A DNA stretch of 64,000 nucleotides from positions 62,001-126,000 of the forward strand of contig CACWXY010000003.1 of NCBI GenBank assembly GCA_902764915.1. The letters are read 5' to 3'. The position numbers and the translations under genes were made by a program. Below the pieces are notes generated by a model. The model saw only the letters and a list, made by a program, of their open reading frames with translations, was not told the origin of the DNA and did no database searches. The stretch is from an uncultured Eubacteriales bacterium (lineage in GTDB: Bacteria; Bacillota; Clostridia; Christensenellales; Aristaeellaceae). Below are positions 42,207-51,047 of the stretch, piece after piece. How positions within the stretch are numbered: position 1 is the first letter of the stretch; each line of letters opens with the position of its first letter.

Positions 42207-42660
42207 GGTTGCAGACCAGGCACACTGTCAGTCAGTACGCAGGGCTAATCCTTCCAAGGATTTCCCGCGTTTCCATTCTGTCGATCAGATGCCTCAGGTT
42301 CTCATCTGCAGATTTCCACGTTTCTCATTTCACCGGTATCTTCGCCGCATGCCCCATTCCGCGCCCCGCTATAATTGTAAAAAGCAGCCTCTGCATTTCA
42401 TTTCTGCCGATACTGTGCTTTCTTCATTCGCTGACCTCTGCAATAAATGTGTTTCCTATTTTTCAGACATCAATTGTTCCCATCGTTTCCGGCAGTTTCA
42501 GAGAAAATGTGCATTCAAGCCGATCCCGAAAAGAAAAACGATGAACAGGATCGGGACCATTCTCCTGCCATAACGCCACCGGATATGTCACATCTGCTTC
42601 CGATACGCATCATTGCACTGCTCCACAAAAATGTATCGGGCTCTTCTGCTGACAGTCAGT
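42207..42660. other. Intergenic region between convergent operons
   Basis: About 450 bases between the end of the molybdenum operon and the end of the MATE gene. Composition is pyrimidine-rich on the plus strand; no frame with a ribosome binding site, family match or strong terminator was found. Confidence 0.45.
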
Positions 42661-44412
42661 TCATGTATCCATGGAAACATTGCCAAGCTTAATCACCAGG
42701 TTATTAAGATTCAAAGAGTATGTGTAGCGGATATCCCTGGCCATTGCCATCACCAGTCGGATACCCAGGGCATCTTCCTCACCCTGGGGCACATAGCTGA
42801 CCGGGTCAAACGCCTGGCAATCATCACGGAACCGCAGTACCCACTGGTCCTTCTTATTCTGAATCCGAATCGACAGATGATTGTCATGCTTTTGGTTAAA
42901 ACCATGTATTACGGTATTGCTGGCCATTTCTTCCAAGCAAAGGGCAATACGATTGGCAAGCTGCTGGCCCTGACCGTGCGCCCGACAGAAGGCTTCTGCC
43001 CTCTGTGCCGCTTCCGTTACATCCTCAAGAGTCAGGATATTCATTTCCATCAGGTCTTCTTTCTGCACACCGAAGTCCTCACGAAGCATCAATACATTCT
43101 CCGGACGAAGGGACACTGTTCCGGCTTTCTTCCACACATAAGCCAGCGTGCACAGAAGCGCCAGACTCTCCCCGGCAATAAAATACAGCCACACGCCGGT
43201 AATGCCCCATATCCGGCTCATGATAAACGCTGCAATAGCTGGAAGCACGGCTCCTTCCAGAACGGAAATGATCTCTGTAAGCTGAACCCGCTCCGTGCCC
43301 TGGTACAGGCTCTTGAGTGCATTATTCACACAGCATGGAATCAGGCCCAGTGCAAACAGCCGGACGCCCTGTATCGTCAGCTTCTGCGCCGCCCCCGCTT
43401 CCGGAATAAATATGCGGACAAAGACCGGTGCCATGATCAGGAGCACGGTTCCCATCCCTATCCCCAGAATAACGGCATAACGGACCAGCAGGTGCAGCAG
43501 TTCCTTCAGTCCTGTCCGATCTTCCTCGTGGAAGAGAATCCCGGAAAGCGTCAGAGACACACCGCCCATGCCAGTGGAAATGCAATTGCTGGCATTACCG
43601 ATTGTCAGCAGGACGGAGTATGCGGCTACTGCCTCACTGCCACCAACACCAAGCAGGATTTTATTGAGTATAAAGACAAGCACCACCGAGGAAGCCATCC
43701 CAAACACCGTGGGAACGCCACCGATGGCCAGTTCTCGAATCTTGGCAAGAGAAATATCCCGAAGGGAAAAGGTAAATACACATTTCTTGGACAGAAAATA
43801 TGTCATGGCGATAACCATGGCCACATAGTAACTGAGGGAAGATGCCAGGCCCATTCCGAACATTCCCCCGTGGAACACCAGAACGTTGAGAAGATCGAAA
43901 CAGACATCAGCAACGGTCATTCCGAGCACAGCCACAATAAGAAGCGAACTCTGCCCTGCCATCTGCAGAAACGGCACCAGCACCAATGCTGCCATGGAAC
44001 CAGGCGCTCCAAGAATAAAACCGGCCAGATATCCTCTGGTCTGATCATACAGTGCGCCTTCCCGTCCCGCCCCCATAAGCGTTGCCAGCGGATTCCGCAG
44101 AAGAAGCACAAGCAGCATGAATGCGAGGGAAAAAACCAGCATCAGTCCTATTGCAGAAGAATACCCTCGATTGGTTTCCTGCCGGTCACCGCTGCCAAGA
44201 GATTTGCTGCATGCTACCTGTACGCCTGCTGAAAGCATGCCCCCAAACGCCCCGATCACCAGCAGAATCGGATTGGCCAATCCATAAGCTGCTATCGCCT
44301 GAACCCCTAGAAAACGCCCAATCATGATATTGTCAATCAATAGACATAACGATACGGTTAACGCTGACAGCGTCTGTGCCAGTAGCATCTGCTTGATCAG
44401 TTTTCGAATCAT
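42661..44412 (-). CDS. MATE-family transporter fused to an anti-sigma-type ATPase domain
   Basis: 583 residues. The first 440 form a twelve-helix MATE transporter with two symmetrical halves (start QMLLAQTLSALTVSLCLLIDNIMIGRFLG; second half from VPTVFGMASSVVLVF). The remaining 130 residues are a HATPase_c_2 domain as in RsbW/SpoIIAB: LALCLEEMASNTVIHGF is the N-box, LRFRDDCQAFDP the D-box region, and EDALGIRLVMAMARDIRYTY the G2 region. MATE proteins normally end near 450 residues, so the fusion is striking. The ATPase could bind the STAS protein encoded upstream in the same operon and link transport to partner switching. A start ribosome binding site is weak (GGAAAAATG), so the exact start is less certain. 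Confidence 0.88.
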   Translation of the reverse strand: MIRKLIKQMLLAQTLSALTVSLCLLIDNIMIGRFLGVQAIAAYGLANPILLVIGAFGGMLSAGVQVACSKSLGSGDRQETNRGYSSAIGLMLVFSLAFMLLVLLLRNPLATLMGAGREGALYDQTRGYLAGFILGAPGSMAALVLVPFLQMAGQSSLLIVAVLGMTVADVCFDLLNVLVFHGGMFGMGLASSLSYYVAMVIAMTYFLSKKCVFTFSLRDISLAKIRELAIGGVPTVFGMASSVVLVFILNKILLGVGGSEAVAAYSVLLTIGNASNCISTGMGGVSLTLSGILFHEEDRTGLKELLHLLVRYAVILGIGMGTVLLIMAPVFVRIFIPEAGAAQKLTIQGVRLFALGLIPCCVNNALKSLYQGTERVQLTEIISVLEGAVLPAIAAFIMSRIWGITGVWLYFIAGESLALLCTLAYVWKKAGTVSLRPENVLMLREDFGVQKEDLMEMNILTLEDVTEAAQRAEAFCRAHGQGQQLANRIALCLEEMASNTVIHGFNQKHDNHLSIRIQNKKDQWVLRFRDDCQAFDPVSYVPQGEEDALGIRLVMAMARDIRYTYSLNLNNLVIKLGNVSMDT

Positions 44413-44523
44413 TTTTCCTTACTTCCCGAACATATTCGTCTGCTTCTCCTGTTTTTCCGGGACATGGTATTCTTTCCGCAACTTTCTGCCCAATCTCCGT
44501 CTGTAGCACGAAAGCCAGAATTG

Positions 44524-45117
44524 TCAAATGGTTATCACAAGGCGTACTGTATGTCCTTCTATCCCCACTGTCACTTCCCGGGAAAGGCTAGCTACAATGG
44601 ATTTCTCCAGTTCATCCAGTGCATTCTGCGCGCTGGCATCACAATCATGCAATCGACGGCATTCTTCCCGATAGGCTGAAAGTGACCAGCGGCCTGCCCA
44701 GACAGGCGATTCCTTTCTTTCATGGATTCCATAGCTTATAAACTCCGGCAGCATGCCGGTCATGTCCTGAGGAATCGCTTCCCTATCTTCAAATACGTAA
44801 GCACAGTTCAGCATTTCCGCGATCTTTGCCATAAATCCGTTCGGTGTCTTCCGGGGGATCACGGAATCATCTCTGCTCTCCTGCACCTCTGCTTCCAGTA
44901 TAATGCGATCGCCATCGTCTGCGTGCTCAACCCAGATTTCTCCGTCAAAATGATGCATAAGCTGCTGGGCCATGCCCACCGTTTCTTCTGCCAATAGGCA
45001 CAAATGCAGATAATCCCTGCCGCGGATATCTGTTTTTTCCGCAAACTCCTGCAGGATGTCCTCCATGTCCATATTTCTTCGAACATCGCCGCTGATCCAA
45101 AGTTTTTCCGTTTTCAT
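44524..45117 (-). CDS. Degenerate ATPase-like partner-switching protein, paralogue A
   Basis: 197 residues, soluble. LHLCLLAEETVGMAQQL near residue 40 looks like the N-box helix of HATPase domains with the Asn replaced, and NALDELEKSIVASLSREVTVGIEGHTVRLVITI closes the fold. It is related to the gene at 45338-45925, sharing LLAEE-x2-GM, the spacing and the DELEKS-IV...V-x-V-x-I-x-G ending. Without intact nucleotide motifs it may be an inactive regulatory ATPase or a STAS-binding protein. GGAGGG six bases before ATG fixes the start; the frame upstream to 45192 has no such site. It lies 111 bases upstream of the MATE-ATPase gene. Confidence 0.6.
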   Translation of the reverse strand: MKTEKLWISGDVRRNMDMEDILQEFAEKTDIRGRDYLHLCLLAEETVGMAQQLMHHFDGEIWVEHADDGDRIILEAEVQESRDDSVIPRKTPNGFMAKIAEMLNCAYVFEDREAIPQDMTGMLPEFISYGIHERKESPVWAGRWSLSAYREECRRLHDCDASAQNALDELEKSIVASLSREVTVGIEGHTVRLVITI

Positions 45118-45238
45118 TTCTGTCCCTCCGTATGTCATCTGCTGTACAGTAACAGAATGTGACCTATCAGGCAAGCACTGTTTCGTATGCAAGCCTTTTT
45201 CTGCTGTTTATCCTGTTCCCTGCACTTCTCCCCTGACT

Positions 45239-45277
45239 GTTTTCACCCAAGGTGCCAAAAGCGCCTTGGGTGAAAAC
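45239..45277 (-). terminator. Perfect 17-bp hairpin between the two paralogues
   Basis: GTTTTCACCCAAGGTGC pairs with GCGCCTTGGGTGAAAAC (one G-T pair) around a 5-base loop. The T-rich stretch lies within the stem rather than after it, so it may stop only part of the transcripts and set the ratio of upstream to downstream genes. Confidence 0.6.
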
Positions 45278-45337
45278 AGATAGCGATTCCATATGTTCCG
45301 GAATAGAGAGGAGCGGAAAAATCCTTCCCGTACACCA

Positions 45338-45925
45338 TTAGTCCATCTTTTTGATAATCACCAATTCCGCTTTCTGGCCGCGGATAGCTACCTTCACATC
45401 GTCCGCCACATGTGTAACGACTGACTTTTCCAGTTCATCCCAGATTTCACGGGCCTGCTTATCCTTGTCCGTCCACTGGCGCAGGGTATCCTGATACACA
45501 GTCATCGACCACTCCCAGCTCAGCGTGGATGAAGTGAAATCCCCCTGCATTTCGGAATACAGAGGCAAAGACGGTCCGTCTGCACCCTGATCAAAGAAAT
45601 CACGCAGACGGCCCATCAGACCGCGTGCTGCTTCATTCTTTCCGCTGCTGGAGGCAGACAGAAGCTTTTCACGCTTGTCCATATCCATCCGTGTATTCAC
45701 AACAAGATGCAGCTGATACACGCCATCATCATCTTCAATCCAGAAACGGCCTTCCTGTTCGCCGGTAATGGAGCGCATCATGCCCATCATTTCCTCGGCC
45801 AGCAGGCGCAGATGAATTGTATTCTTGGGGGAGAGCTCTTTATAGGAAGCTACTTTATCGACCTGCTCCAGCGCCTTTTCCATCTGGCCCCCGGTACTGG
45901 AAACAACAATCACGTCGGTCTTCAT
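45338..45925 (-). CDS. Degenerate ATPase-like partner-switching protein, paralogue B
   Basis: 195 residues, soluble, related to the protein at 44524-45117. IHLRLLAEEMMGMMRSI near residue 40 is the N-box-like helix; WIEDDDGVYQLHLVV follows; the C-terminus IWDELEKSVVTHVADDVKVAIRGQKAELVI matches the paralogue's end. The central 70 residues differ. It lies 12 bases after the STAS gene, the normal place for the anti-sigma/kinase partner of a STAS antagonist, so it probably interacts with that protein. AAGGGGA supports the start. The fold assignment is by eye and needs profile comparison. Confidence 0.6.
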   Translation of the reverse strand: MKTDVIVVSSTGGQMEKALEQVDKVASYKELSPKNTIHLRLLAEEMMGMMRSITGEQEGRFWIEDDDGVYQLHLVVNTRMDMDKREKLLSASSSGKNEAARGLMGRLRDFFDQGADGPSLPLYSEMQGDFTSSTLSWEWSMTVYQDTLRQWTDKDKQAREIWDELEKSVVTHVADDVKVAIRGQKAELVIIKKMD

Positions 45926-45937
45926 GTATTCATCCCC

Positions 45938-46234
45938 TTATGCAATATTCAGAATATCAGCAAATCCGGTCACTTCGAAGACTTCCGAAACGATTTCGTT
46001 CACATGGATGATTTTCATGCCGTCCTTGCGGGCCATAACCTTATGGGCAGACAGCAGGACGCGCAGGCCAGCGGAAGAAATGTACTCCAGTTTGGCAAAA
46101 TCCAGAACCAGGCTCTGCGCCGCATCCATGGAATTCTTCAGTTCCGCTTCCAGTTCAGGTGCAGTCATGGTGTCCAGACGGCCTTCCAGTGCCACAGTCA
46201 GTTCATTGCCATTCATGCTCTTATTAATAGTCAT
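45938..46234 (-). CDS. STAS-domain anti-sigma factor antagonist
   Basis: 98 residues, a single STAS domain of SpoIIAA/RsbV type: LTVALEGRLDTMTAPELE and LVLDFAKLEYISSAGLRVLLSAHK. Ser54 in ISSAGL aligns with the phosphorylated Ser of RsbV. It should be switched by phosphorylation by a RsbW-like kinase; candidates in this operon are the ATPase domain on the MATE protein and the two degenerate ATPase-like proteins. No sigma factor gene is adjacent. AGGAGG eight bases upstream fixes the start. The promoter in front carries the SARP-like direct repeat. Confidence 0.93.
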   Translation of the reverse strand: MTINKSMNGNELTVALEGRLDTMTAPELEAELKNSMDAAQSLVLDFAKLEYISSAGLRVLLSAHKVMARKDGMKIIHVNEIVSEVFEVTGFADILNIA

Positions 46235-46296
46235 ATTGCATTCCTCCTATGGTGTGCCATATTATATGGGTTCATTTTCAAGATATTCCCGATAGA

Positions 46297-46332
46297 ATGA
46301 TACCATATTCTGTCCAACAAATGTCCAACAAA
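46297..46332 (-). promoter_or_regulatory. SARP-type operator and promoter of the STAS operon
   Basis: Two identical 11-bp direct repeats (plus-strand TGTCCAACAAA at 46311-46321 and 46322-46332) stand exactly 8 bp upstream of a minus-strand -10 box TATCAT (46297-46302). The same arrangement occurs at 51048-51083. No -35 box is needed when an activator binds this way. Confidence 0.75.
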
Positions 46333-46411
46333 TCAGTTTTTTTCTTTCAAAACCGCATCCAGGCACAGAAAAACCGGCGGGATTCCTGTGTATCAGGCCT
46401 CCTGCAGATGA

Positions 46412-47485
46412 TCAGGTTCTGATGCGCAGCTGTTCCTGTACATTATCGTCCGGGAAAATCATCATATCCTGGATCTCCAGTGCGACTTTATCGCCCGCAG
46501 CAAACTTGTTGTGGGATGCACCATCCATGATTACACGCACTTCTGCTTTTCCGATCCGTACCCTGAAGTCCGTCGTGTCCCCCAGATAGTACAGTTTCTC
46601 AATCGTCCCCTGAATATCCCCGTCACCCTTATACAGGCGTATGTTTTCCGGACGTATGCCCACCGTCACCGCGCCGGTTACTGCAGCATGCGGATCAGGC
46701 AGACTGTGTTCCCAGTCATGCAGATAAATCTGTCCGTTTTCTGACAATCCGCCAAAGAAAGATACCTTTCCAAGGAAATCGGCGACAAACGGATTGATCG
46801 GATGATTATAGATCTCACTGGGGGAACCGCACTGCTGCACTTCCCCGTTATTGAACAGGAAGATCCTGTCGCTCATCGTCATGGCTTCACTCTGGTCATG
46901 GGTTACATATACCACAGTGATCCCCAGTGATTTTGCCAGGTCCTTGATTTCAAAGCGCATGGATTCCCGAAGTTTCGCATCCAGGTTGGACAGCGGTTCA
47001 TCCAGAAGCAGCAGTTTCGGTTCCGCCACCAGTGCCCGGGCCAGCGCCACACGCTGCTGCTGTCCGCCGGACAGCTGATTGGGAAAGCGCTGTGCATACT
47101 GTTCCAGATGAACGACTGACAGCATGCGGTTCACTCGCTCCGCAACATCCGTTTTGGCCACATGTTTGATTCGCAGAGGATACGCCACATTTTCAAAGAC
47201 CGTCATATGCGGCCACACGGCATAGGACTGAAACACCATACCGATATCCCGTTTTTCCGGAGGCATCAGCGTATGTTCGTCCGATACCAGCGCATCTCCG
47301 ATCCAGATTTTACCAGAGGTCGGCTGTTCAAAGCCCGCAATCAGGCGCAGCGTCGTCGTTTTTCCGCAGCCGGATGGCCCCAGAAGTGTCACAAATTCTC
47401 CTTCCTGGAAGGTGACATCCAGCGTTTTCAGAACCTGATGATCTCCATAGCTCTTGGTCAGGTTCTGTATGGTTACCGTCGCCAT
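46412..47485 (-). CDS. Iron(III)/polyamine-type ABC transporter ATPase (FbpC/PotA-like)
   Basis: 357 residues. Walker A GPSGCGKTT, MVFQSYAVWPHMTVFENVAYPL, signature LSGGQQQRVA, Walker B LLLLDEPLSNLD and VYVTHDQSEAM are complete. The C-terminal 120 residues form the TOBE-type regulatory region (VTVGIRPENIRLYKG). Sequence and permease type place it with FbpC, PotA and the 2-aminoethylphosphonate importers; the ligand cannot be decided. The ATG at 47485 is ten bases behind GGAGGG; the upstream ATG six codons earlier has no site. It is the last gene of its operon, just before the STAS operon promoter. Confidence 0.9.
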   Translation of the reverse strand: MATVTIQNLTKSYGDHQVLKTLDVTFQEGEFVTLLGPSGCGKTTTLRLIAGFEQPTSGKIWIGDALVSDEHTLMPPEKRDIGMVFQSYAVWPHMTVFENVAYPLRIKHVAKTDVAERVNRMLSVVHLEQYAQRFPNQLSGGQQQRVALARALVAEPKLLLLDEPLSNLDAKLRESMRFEIKDLAKSLGITVVYVTHDQSEAMTMSDRIFLFNNGEVQQCGSPSEIYNHPINPFVADFLGKVSFFGGLSENGQIYLHDWEHSLPDPHAAVTGAVTVGIRPENIRLYKGDGDIQGTIEKLYYLGDTTDFRVRIGKAEVRVIMDGASHNKFAAGDKVALEIQDMMIFPDDNVQEQLRIRT

Positions 47486-47506
47486 ATGTTTTTCTCCCTC
47501 CATTCA

Positions 47507-49948
47507 TCAGATGGTAAACTCGCCCTTGGTCAGCTTGTTCAGCACAAAATTCAGCACAAAGACAAACAGCAGAATGCCAAAAGCCATAGCACATGCCTGC
47601 GGCTGGCTGGTAAAGGTCCAGTACTGATACAGCTGATAGCCTATGGTCTTGGTATCACTGGTATACAGAAGCGTTGTCATGCTCAGTTCATAGAAGCAGG
47701 GAATAAAGATCAGGAACCACCCCGCCGCAATGGAGGGCAGAATCAGTGGTCCGGTAATCCGGAACATGGTACGAAGCCACCCTGCCCCTGAAATCTCGGA
47801 TGATTCCTCCAGGGATACATGTATCTGTGTCATTGCGGAAGAAACCGTCCGCATACCCATCATCAGATACTTGATCAGATAGGCAATGACCAGAATGGCC
47901 GGCGTATTATAGATGCTTACCCCGAACTGCCCCCGCATGGTCATGATCAGTCCCAGTGCTATTACAACAGAAGGCGTGCCAGACCCCAGGGTAATCAGGA
48001 AATCCGGAAGTTTTCTTCCCCGAACCCGCGTGCGCTGCATCAGATAGCTCATGGTACAGGAAATCACCATACCGATCGTGGCTGCCATAGCCCCGAACAG
48101 CAGGGAATTCTTCAGACATCCGATGGTTTCCTCTCTGGCCAGCGCACTCCACTGATTCAGTGTAAAGTTTTCTGCATCCAGGAGCGATTTTCCCACGTCC
48201 ACCTTAAAGGAAGTGGTCAGTATGGTACTGAAAGGAATGGCCACTGCTATCAAAGAGAAAAGTCCGGTCATAACGGTCAGCGGTATCCTCCAGTGCCTGA
48301 GGTCCACGAGATTGGGACGTGTGGATTTCCCGGACACGGTAACATACTGCTTCTTCGCTACCAGAATATCCGATACATACAGCACAATCAGTGCAATCAC
48401 AACCAGGAAAACCGCCAGTCCTGTGGCATCATTCAGTCCCTGTACACCAAGACCATAGTATTCAATGATACGGGTTGTCACCGTATGCACATTGCCCGGT
48501 GCGCCGATAATCGACGGTATCCCGTAACAGCTCGCGGCACACACGAATACCAGCAGTGCGCCTGCAATCAGGGAAGGTGTCATCATAGGCAGCGTAATCC
48601 TGACCACAGTCTGGAACGGGCCCGCCCCTGAAATCCGGGACGCCTCCTCCAGAGAAGGATCCATCTTTTCCATAGCCCGGGAAATGGTGATGAACGCATA
48701 AGGAAAATAGAATGTGGTCAGCACCCAGATCAGTCCACCCAGGGAATAGATATTCAGCGGACCCTCTGTAATATGCATCTGAAACAGCTGGCGCAAAATC
48801 AGATTAATCGTGCCTACATTCTTGTTCAGCAGCCGAAGCCATGCCATAGCGCCCACGTATGGCGGCACCATGTAGGTCAGTACAAAGAGCGAACGGAAGA
48901 ACTTTCTTCCATACAGATTGGTGCGGCCTACCAGATATGCCAGAGGATATGCAATAGCCGTCCCCAGTATCATCGTACAGAAAGCCGCGATCATGGTATT
49001 CTTCAGCGCCTGACCATTCATGGAATACTCATACAGCCGCCGGAAAGTTTCCAGCGAAAAGCTTCCGCCGGGGAAAAATGCTTTGACAATCAGATAGATC
49101 AGCGGCAGGAGCTGGAACAGGAGCAGGAAGTCCACGATCAGGAGGATCAGTATCCACTTGATGTCCAGACTCCAGCTGCCTTCGCTGCGCATGAGGAAAA
49201 AGAGGAGCAGCGTATCCAGCATCAGCAGCACGCCAATGAGAATGACTGTCTGGGCATGCTCTGCCACCCATGCATTGATCGGAGACATATGTCCGTCTGC
49301 CCATTCCTGCAGTGCCTTGATCTCCGCTTCCTCTGTGCCCGCCGCACGGGTAAAGGCCAGTGATGTATCTTTATCCAGTACAGTCGCGCTTTCCCGTGGG
49401 GATGCAAGAAACACCTGCATCAGCATCGCATTGTCTGCGTCACTGAGCAGAGATAGTTTTGAAAGCACCGGATCGTCGGACAGTAAAGAAGTGCCTGCCA
49501 TAGCATCCAGCATATGTGCACGGACCTCGGACATGTCCTGTATCTGTGCCAGCTCCTTGCGCCCGGATGAGGCAATCTTTTTGCGCGAATAGGAGTAAGT
49601 CATGGAGAGCAATTCCCATACCTGCTGATCGGAATAGTTTCCCAGCGTGGCTTCGTCTGTCTGCCATTCTTCCGCCAGCAGCATGCGGGCCACAGCAAGA
49701 CTTCCCGTTTTTGTCTCTTCCGATGCCTTATCCCATACAGGCGCAACTGATTCCCGATAGAGCGCTTCCGCTTCGCTTCCCAGCTGCAGTGTCTGACTCC
49801 ACACATCACTGGTTGCATAGCCCGACGCATCAAAGATCCGGATCCCGTGAATACCGCTCCAGATCAGCAGGGCCGATAGAATAAACAGCACCGCCAGGGT
49901 CATCCAAAGGATGACCCTGGCGGTCTGACGCTTTCCACTGCGTGTCAA
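47507..49948 (-). CDS. Fused two-domain ABC permease with large extracytoplasmic insert
   Basis: 813 residues. A helix at about 12-32 is followed by a hydrophilic segment of about 200 residues (35-235) before the next helices, an extracytoplasmic insert not usual in FbpB-like permeases. Two BPD_transp_1 domains follow (about 300-520 and 570-800), each with an EAA loop: LEEASRISGAGPFQTVVRITLP and LEESSEISGAGWLRTMFRITGP. One chain therefore replaces the permease dimer. The start is TTG with GAGGTGA five bases upstream, ten bases after the binding-protein gene; an internal ATG at 49903 would remove the positively charged N-terminus. A perfect hairpin lies inside codons 9-19. Confidence 0.88.
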   Translation of the reverse strand: MTRSGKRQTARVILWMTLAVLFILSALLIWSGIHGIRIFDASGYATSDVWSQTLQLGSEAEALYRESVAPVWDKASEETKTGSLAVARMLLAEEWQTDEATLGNYSDQQVWELLSMTYSYSRKKIASSGRKELAQIQDMSEVRAHMLDAMAGTSLLSDDPVLSKLSLLSDADNAMLMQVFLASPRESATVLDKDTSLAFTRAAGTEEAEIKALQEWADGHMSPINAWVAEHAQTVILIGVLLMLDTLLLFFLMRSEGSWSLDIKWILILLIVDFLLLFQLLPLIYLIVKAFFPGGSFSLETFRRLYEYSMNGQALKNTMIAAFCTMILGTAIAYPLAYLVGRTNLYGRKFFRSLFVLTYMVPPYVGAMAWLRLLNKNVGTINLILRQLFQMHITEGPLNIYSLGGLIWVLTTFYFPYAFITISRAMEKMDPSLEEASRISGAGPFQTVVRITLPMMTPSLIAGALLVFVCAASCYGIPSIIGAPGNVHTVTTRIIEYYGLGVQGLNDATGLAVFLVVIALIVLYVSDILVAKKQYVTVSGKSTRPNLVDLRHWRIPLTVMTGLFSLIAVAIPFSTILTTSFKVDVGKSLLDAENFTLNQWSALAREETIGCLKNSLLFGAMAATIGMVISCTMSYLMQRTRVRGRKLPDFLITLGSGTPSVVIALGLIMTMRGQFGVSIYNTPAILVIAYLIKYLMMGMRTVSSAMTQIHVSLEESSEISGAGWLRTMFRITGPLILPSIAAGWFLIFIPCFYELSMTTLLYTSDTKTIGYQLYQYWTFTSQPQACAMAFGILLFVFVLNFVLNKLTKGEFTI
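49891..49923 (-). repeat. Perfect 15-bp hairpin inside the 5' end of the permease gene
   Basis: CCGCCAGGGTCATCC and its exact complement flank a 3-base loop (49906-49908). In the mRNA it begins 25 bases after the TTG start codon and shortly after the stop of the binding-protein gene, where a 3'-stabilising stem would normally stand. Confidence 0.8.
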
Positions 49949-49958
49949 CTATATCACC

Positions 49959-50993
49959 TCAGGGCAGGGTTACAGCTTCCTGGAACTGGGTACGGATTTC
50001 TTCTCTGTCATGATAGCAGCGTTCCCAGTCCACGCCCATATCCTTCGCAATCAGAGAATCAGTATCTACAGAATCATAAGGATATTCTGTCATTCCCTTG
50101 AGAACCGAGTGCATATATCCGGACATGATGCACTTCTGTCCGGCTTCGCTGAGCAGCCAGCCAGTTACGGCTTCGCAGGCTTCAATGTTGGCATTCGCGC
50201 TCTTGTTTTCCGCCACTGTCATGACAGTGCTGGGAACCAGAATAACGCCGTCATCCGGATAGATGACAGTGATGGGTGAATTCTCTTCTTTCCGGATCTT
50301 CAGCACGGATTCTTCCAGAATCATGATGGCTTTGCATTCGCCAGTCTGAAGCTTGGCAAGCGCAGAGGATCCGGACTCGATCATCACGTGATTCTGTCCC
50401 AGTGCCTTGAAATAATCATAGCCATACTTATCAGACAGGGAAACGATCGCAGCCATAGCGGTTCCGGAAGTCAGGGGATTGCTCATGGAGATTTTGCCAT
50501 CCAGGCTCTTGTCCTCTGCAAACGCTTTAAACGTAGTGGGGACTTCGTCCAGGCTGTACTTTTCCGGATTATAGGCCAGCACCATGTTCAGCGTGCGCAC
50601 CGGATACCAGTAGCCTTCCGGATCATACTCAAAGCGAAGAAGATCTTCCGCGTTTTCAATCTCCACAGGCTCAAGGTATCCATATTCCTTCAGCTCCAGA
50701 GAATATGCGGGCTCTGCCACAAGGAGCATATCGCAGCTCAGACGGCCTTTCAGATCTTCGCCCATTTCACCGGCCAGCTTGGTCTGCAGATCGCCGGTTC
50801 CGCCATAGAAGAACTCCACATCCAGGTTCGGGAATTCCTCCTTCAGTGTTTCCTTCATCTGATCGATCATAAAAGGATACATGGATGTATAGATGACCAC
50901 TTTTCCTTCGACATCTTCATTAACTGCCATGGCAGTCCCGAAAAGGCCCATCACAAGCATCACAGTAAGCAGCATAGATAATACCTTTTTCAT
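49959..50993 (-). CDS. Extracellular solute-binding protein, iron(III)/phosphonate type (FbpA-like)
   Basis: 344 residues with a signal peptide (KKVLSMLLTVMLVMGLFGTAMA) and no lipobox. The mature part starts VVIYTSMYPFMIDQM, the usual opening of FbpA-like proteins, followed by EFFYGGTGDLQTKLAGEM, MVLAYNPEKYS and ISMSNPLTSGTAMAAIVSL, a block shared with 2-aminoethylphosphonate and iron-binding members. The double Tyr that binds Fe(III) in FbpA is not evident, so a small organic ligand is as likely. AAGGAGG seven bases before ATG fixes the start. It is the first gene of the operon with the SARP-type operator. Confidence 0.88.
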   Translation of the reverse strand: MKKVLSMLLTVMLVMGLFGTAMAVNEDVEGKVVIYTSMYPFMIDQMKETLKEEFPNLDVEFFYGGTGDLQTKLAGEMGEDLKGRLSCDMLLVAEPAYSLELKEYGYLEPVEIENAEDLLRFEYDPEGYWYPVRTLNMVLAYNPEKYSLDEVPTTFKAFAEDKSLDGKISMSNPLTSGTAMAAIVSLSDKYGYDYFKALGQNHVMIESGSSALAKLQTGECKAIMILEESVLKIRKEENSPITVIYPDDGVILVPSTVMTVAENKSANANIEACEAVTGWLLSEAGQKCIMSGYMHSVLKGMTEYPYDSVDTDSLIAKDMGVDWERCYHDREEIRTQFQEAVTLP

Positions 50994-51047
50994 TGTCAAA
51001 CCTCCTTCACGTAAGTGCGCATTGCATGCTCAGCAGCATGCATATGT

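Noticed and set aside
42613..44232. Long plus-strand open frame of about 540 codons
   Set aside because: Exactly antisense to the MATE-ATPase gene, with no family resemblance and no ribosome binding site.
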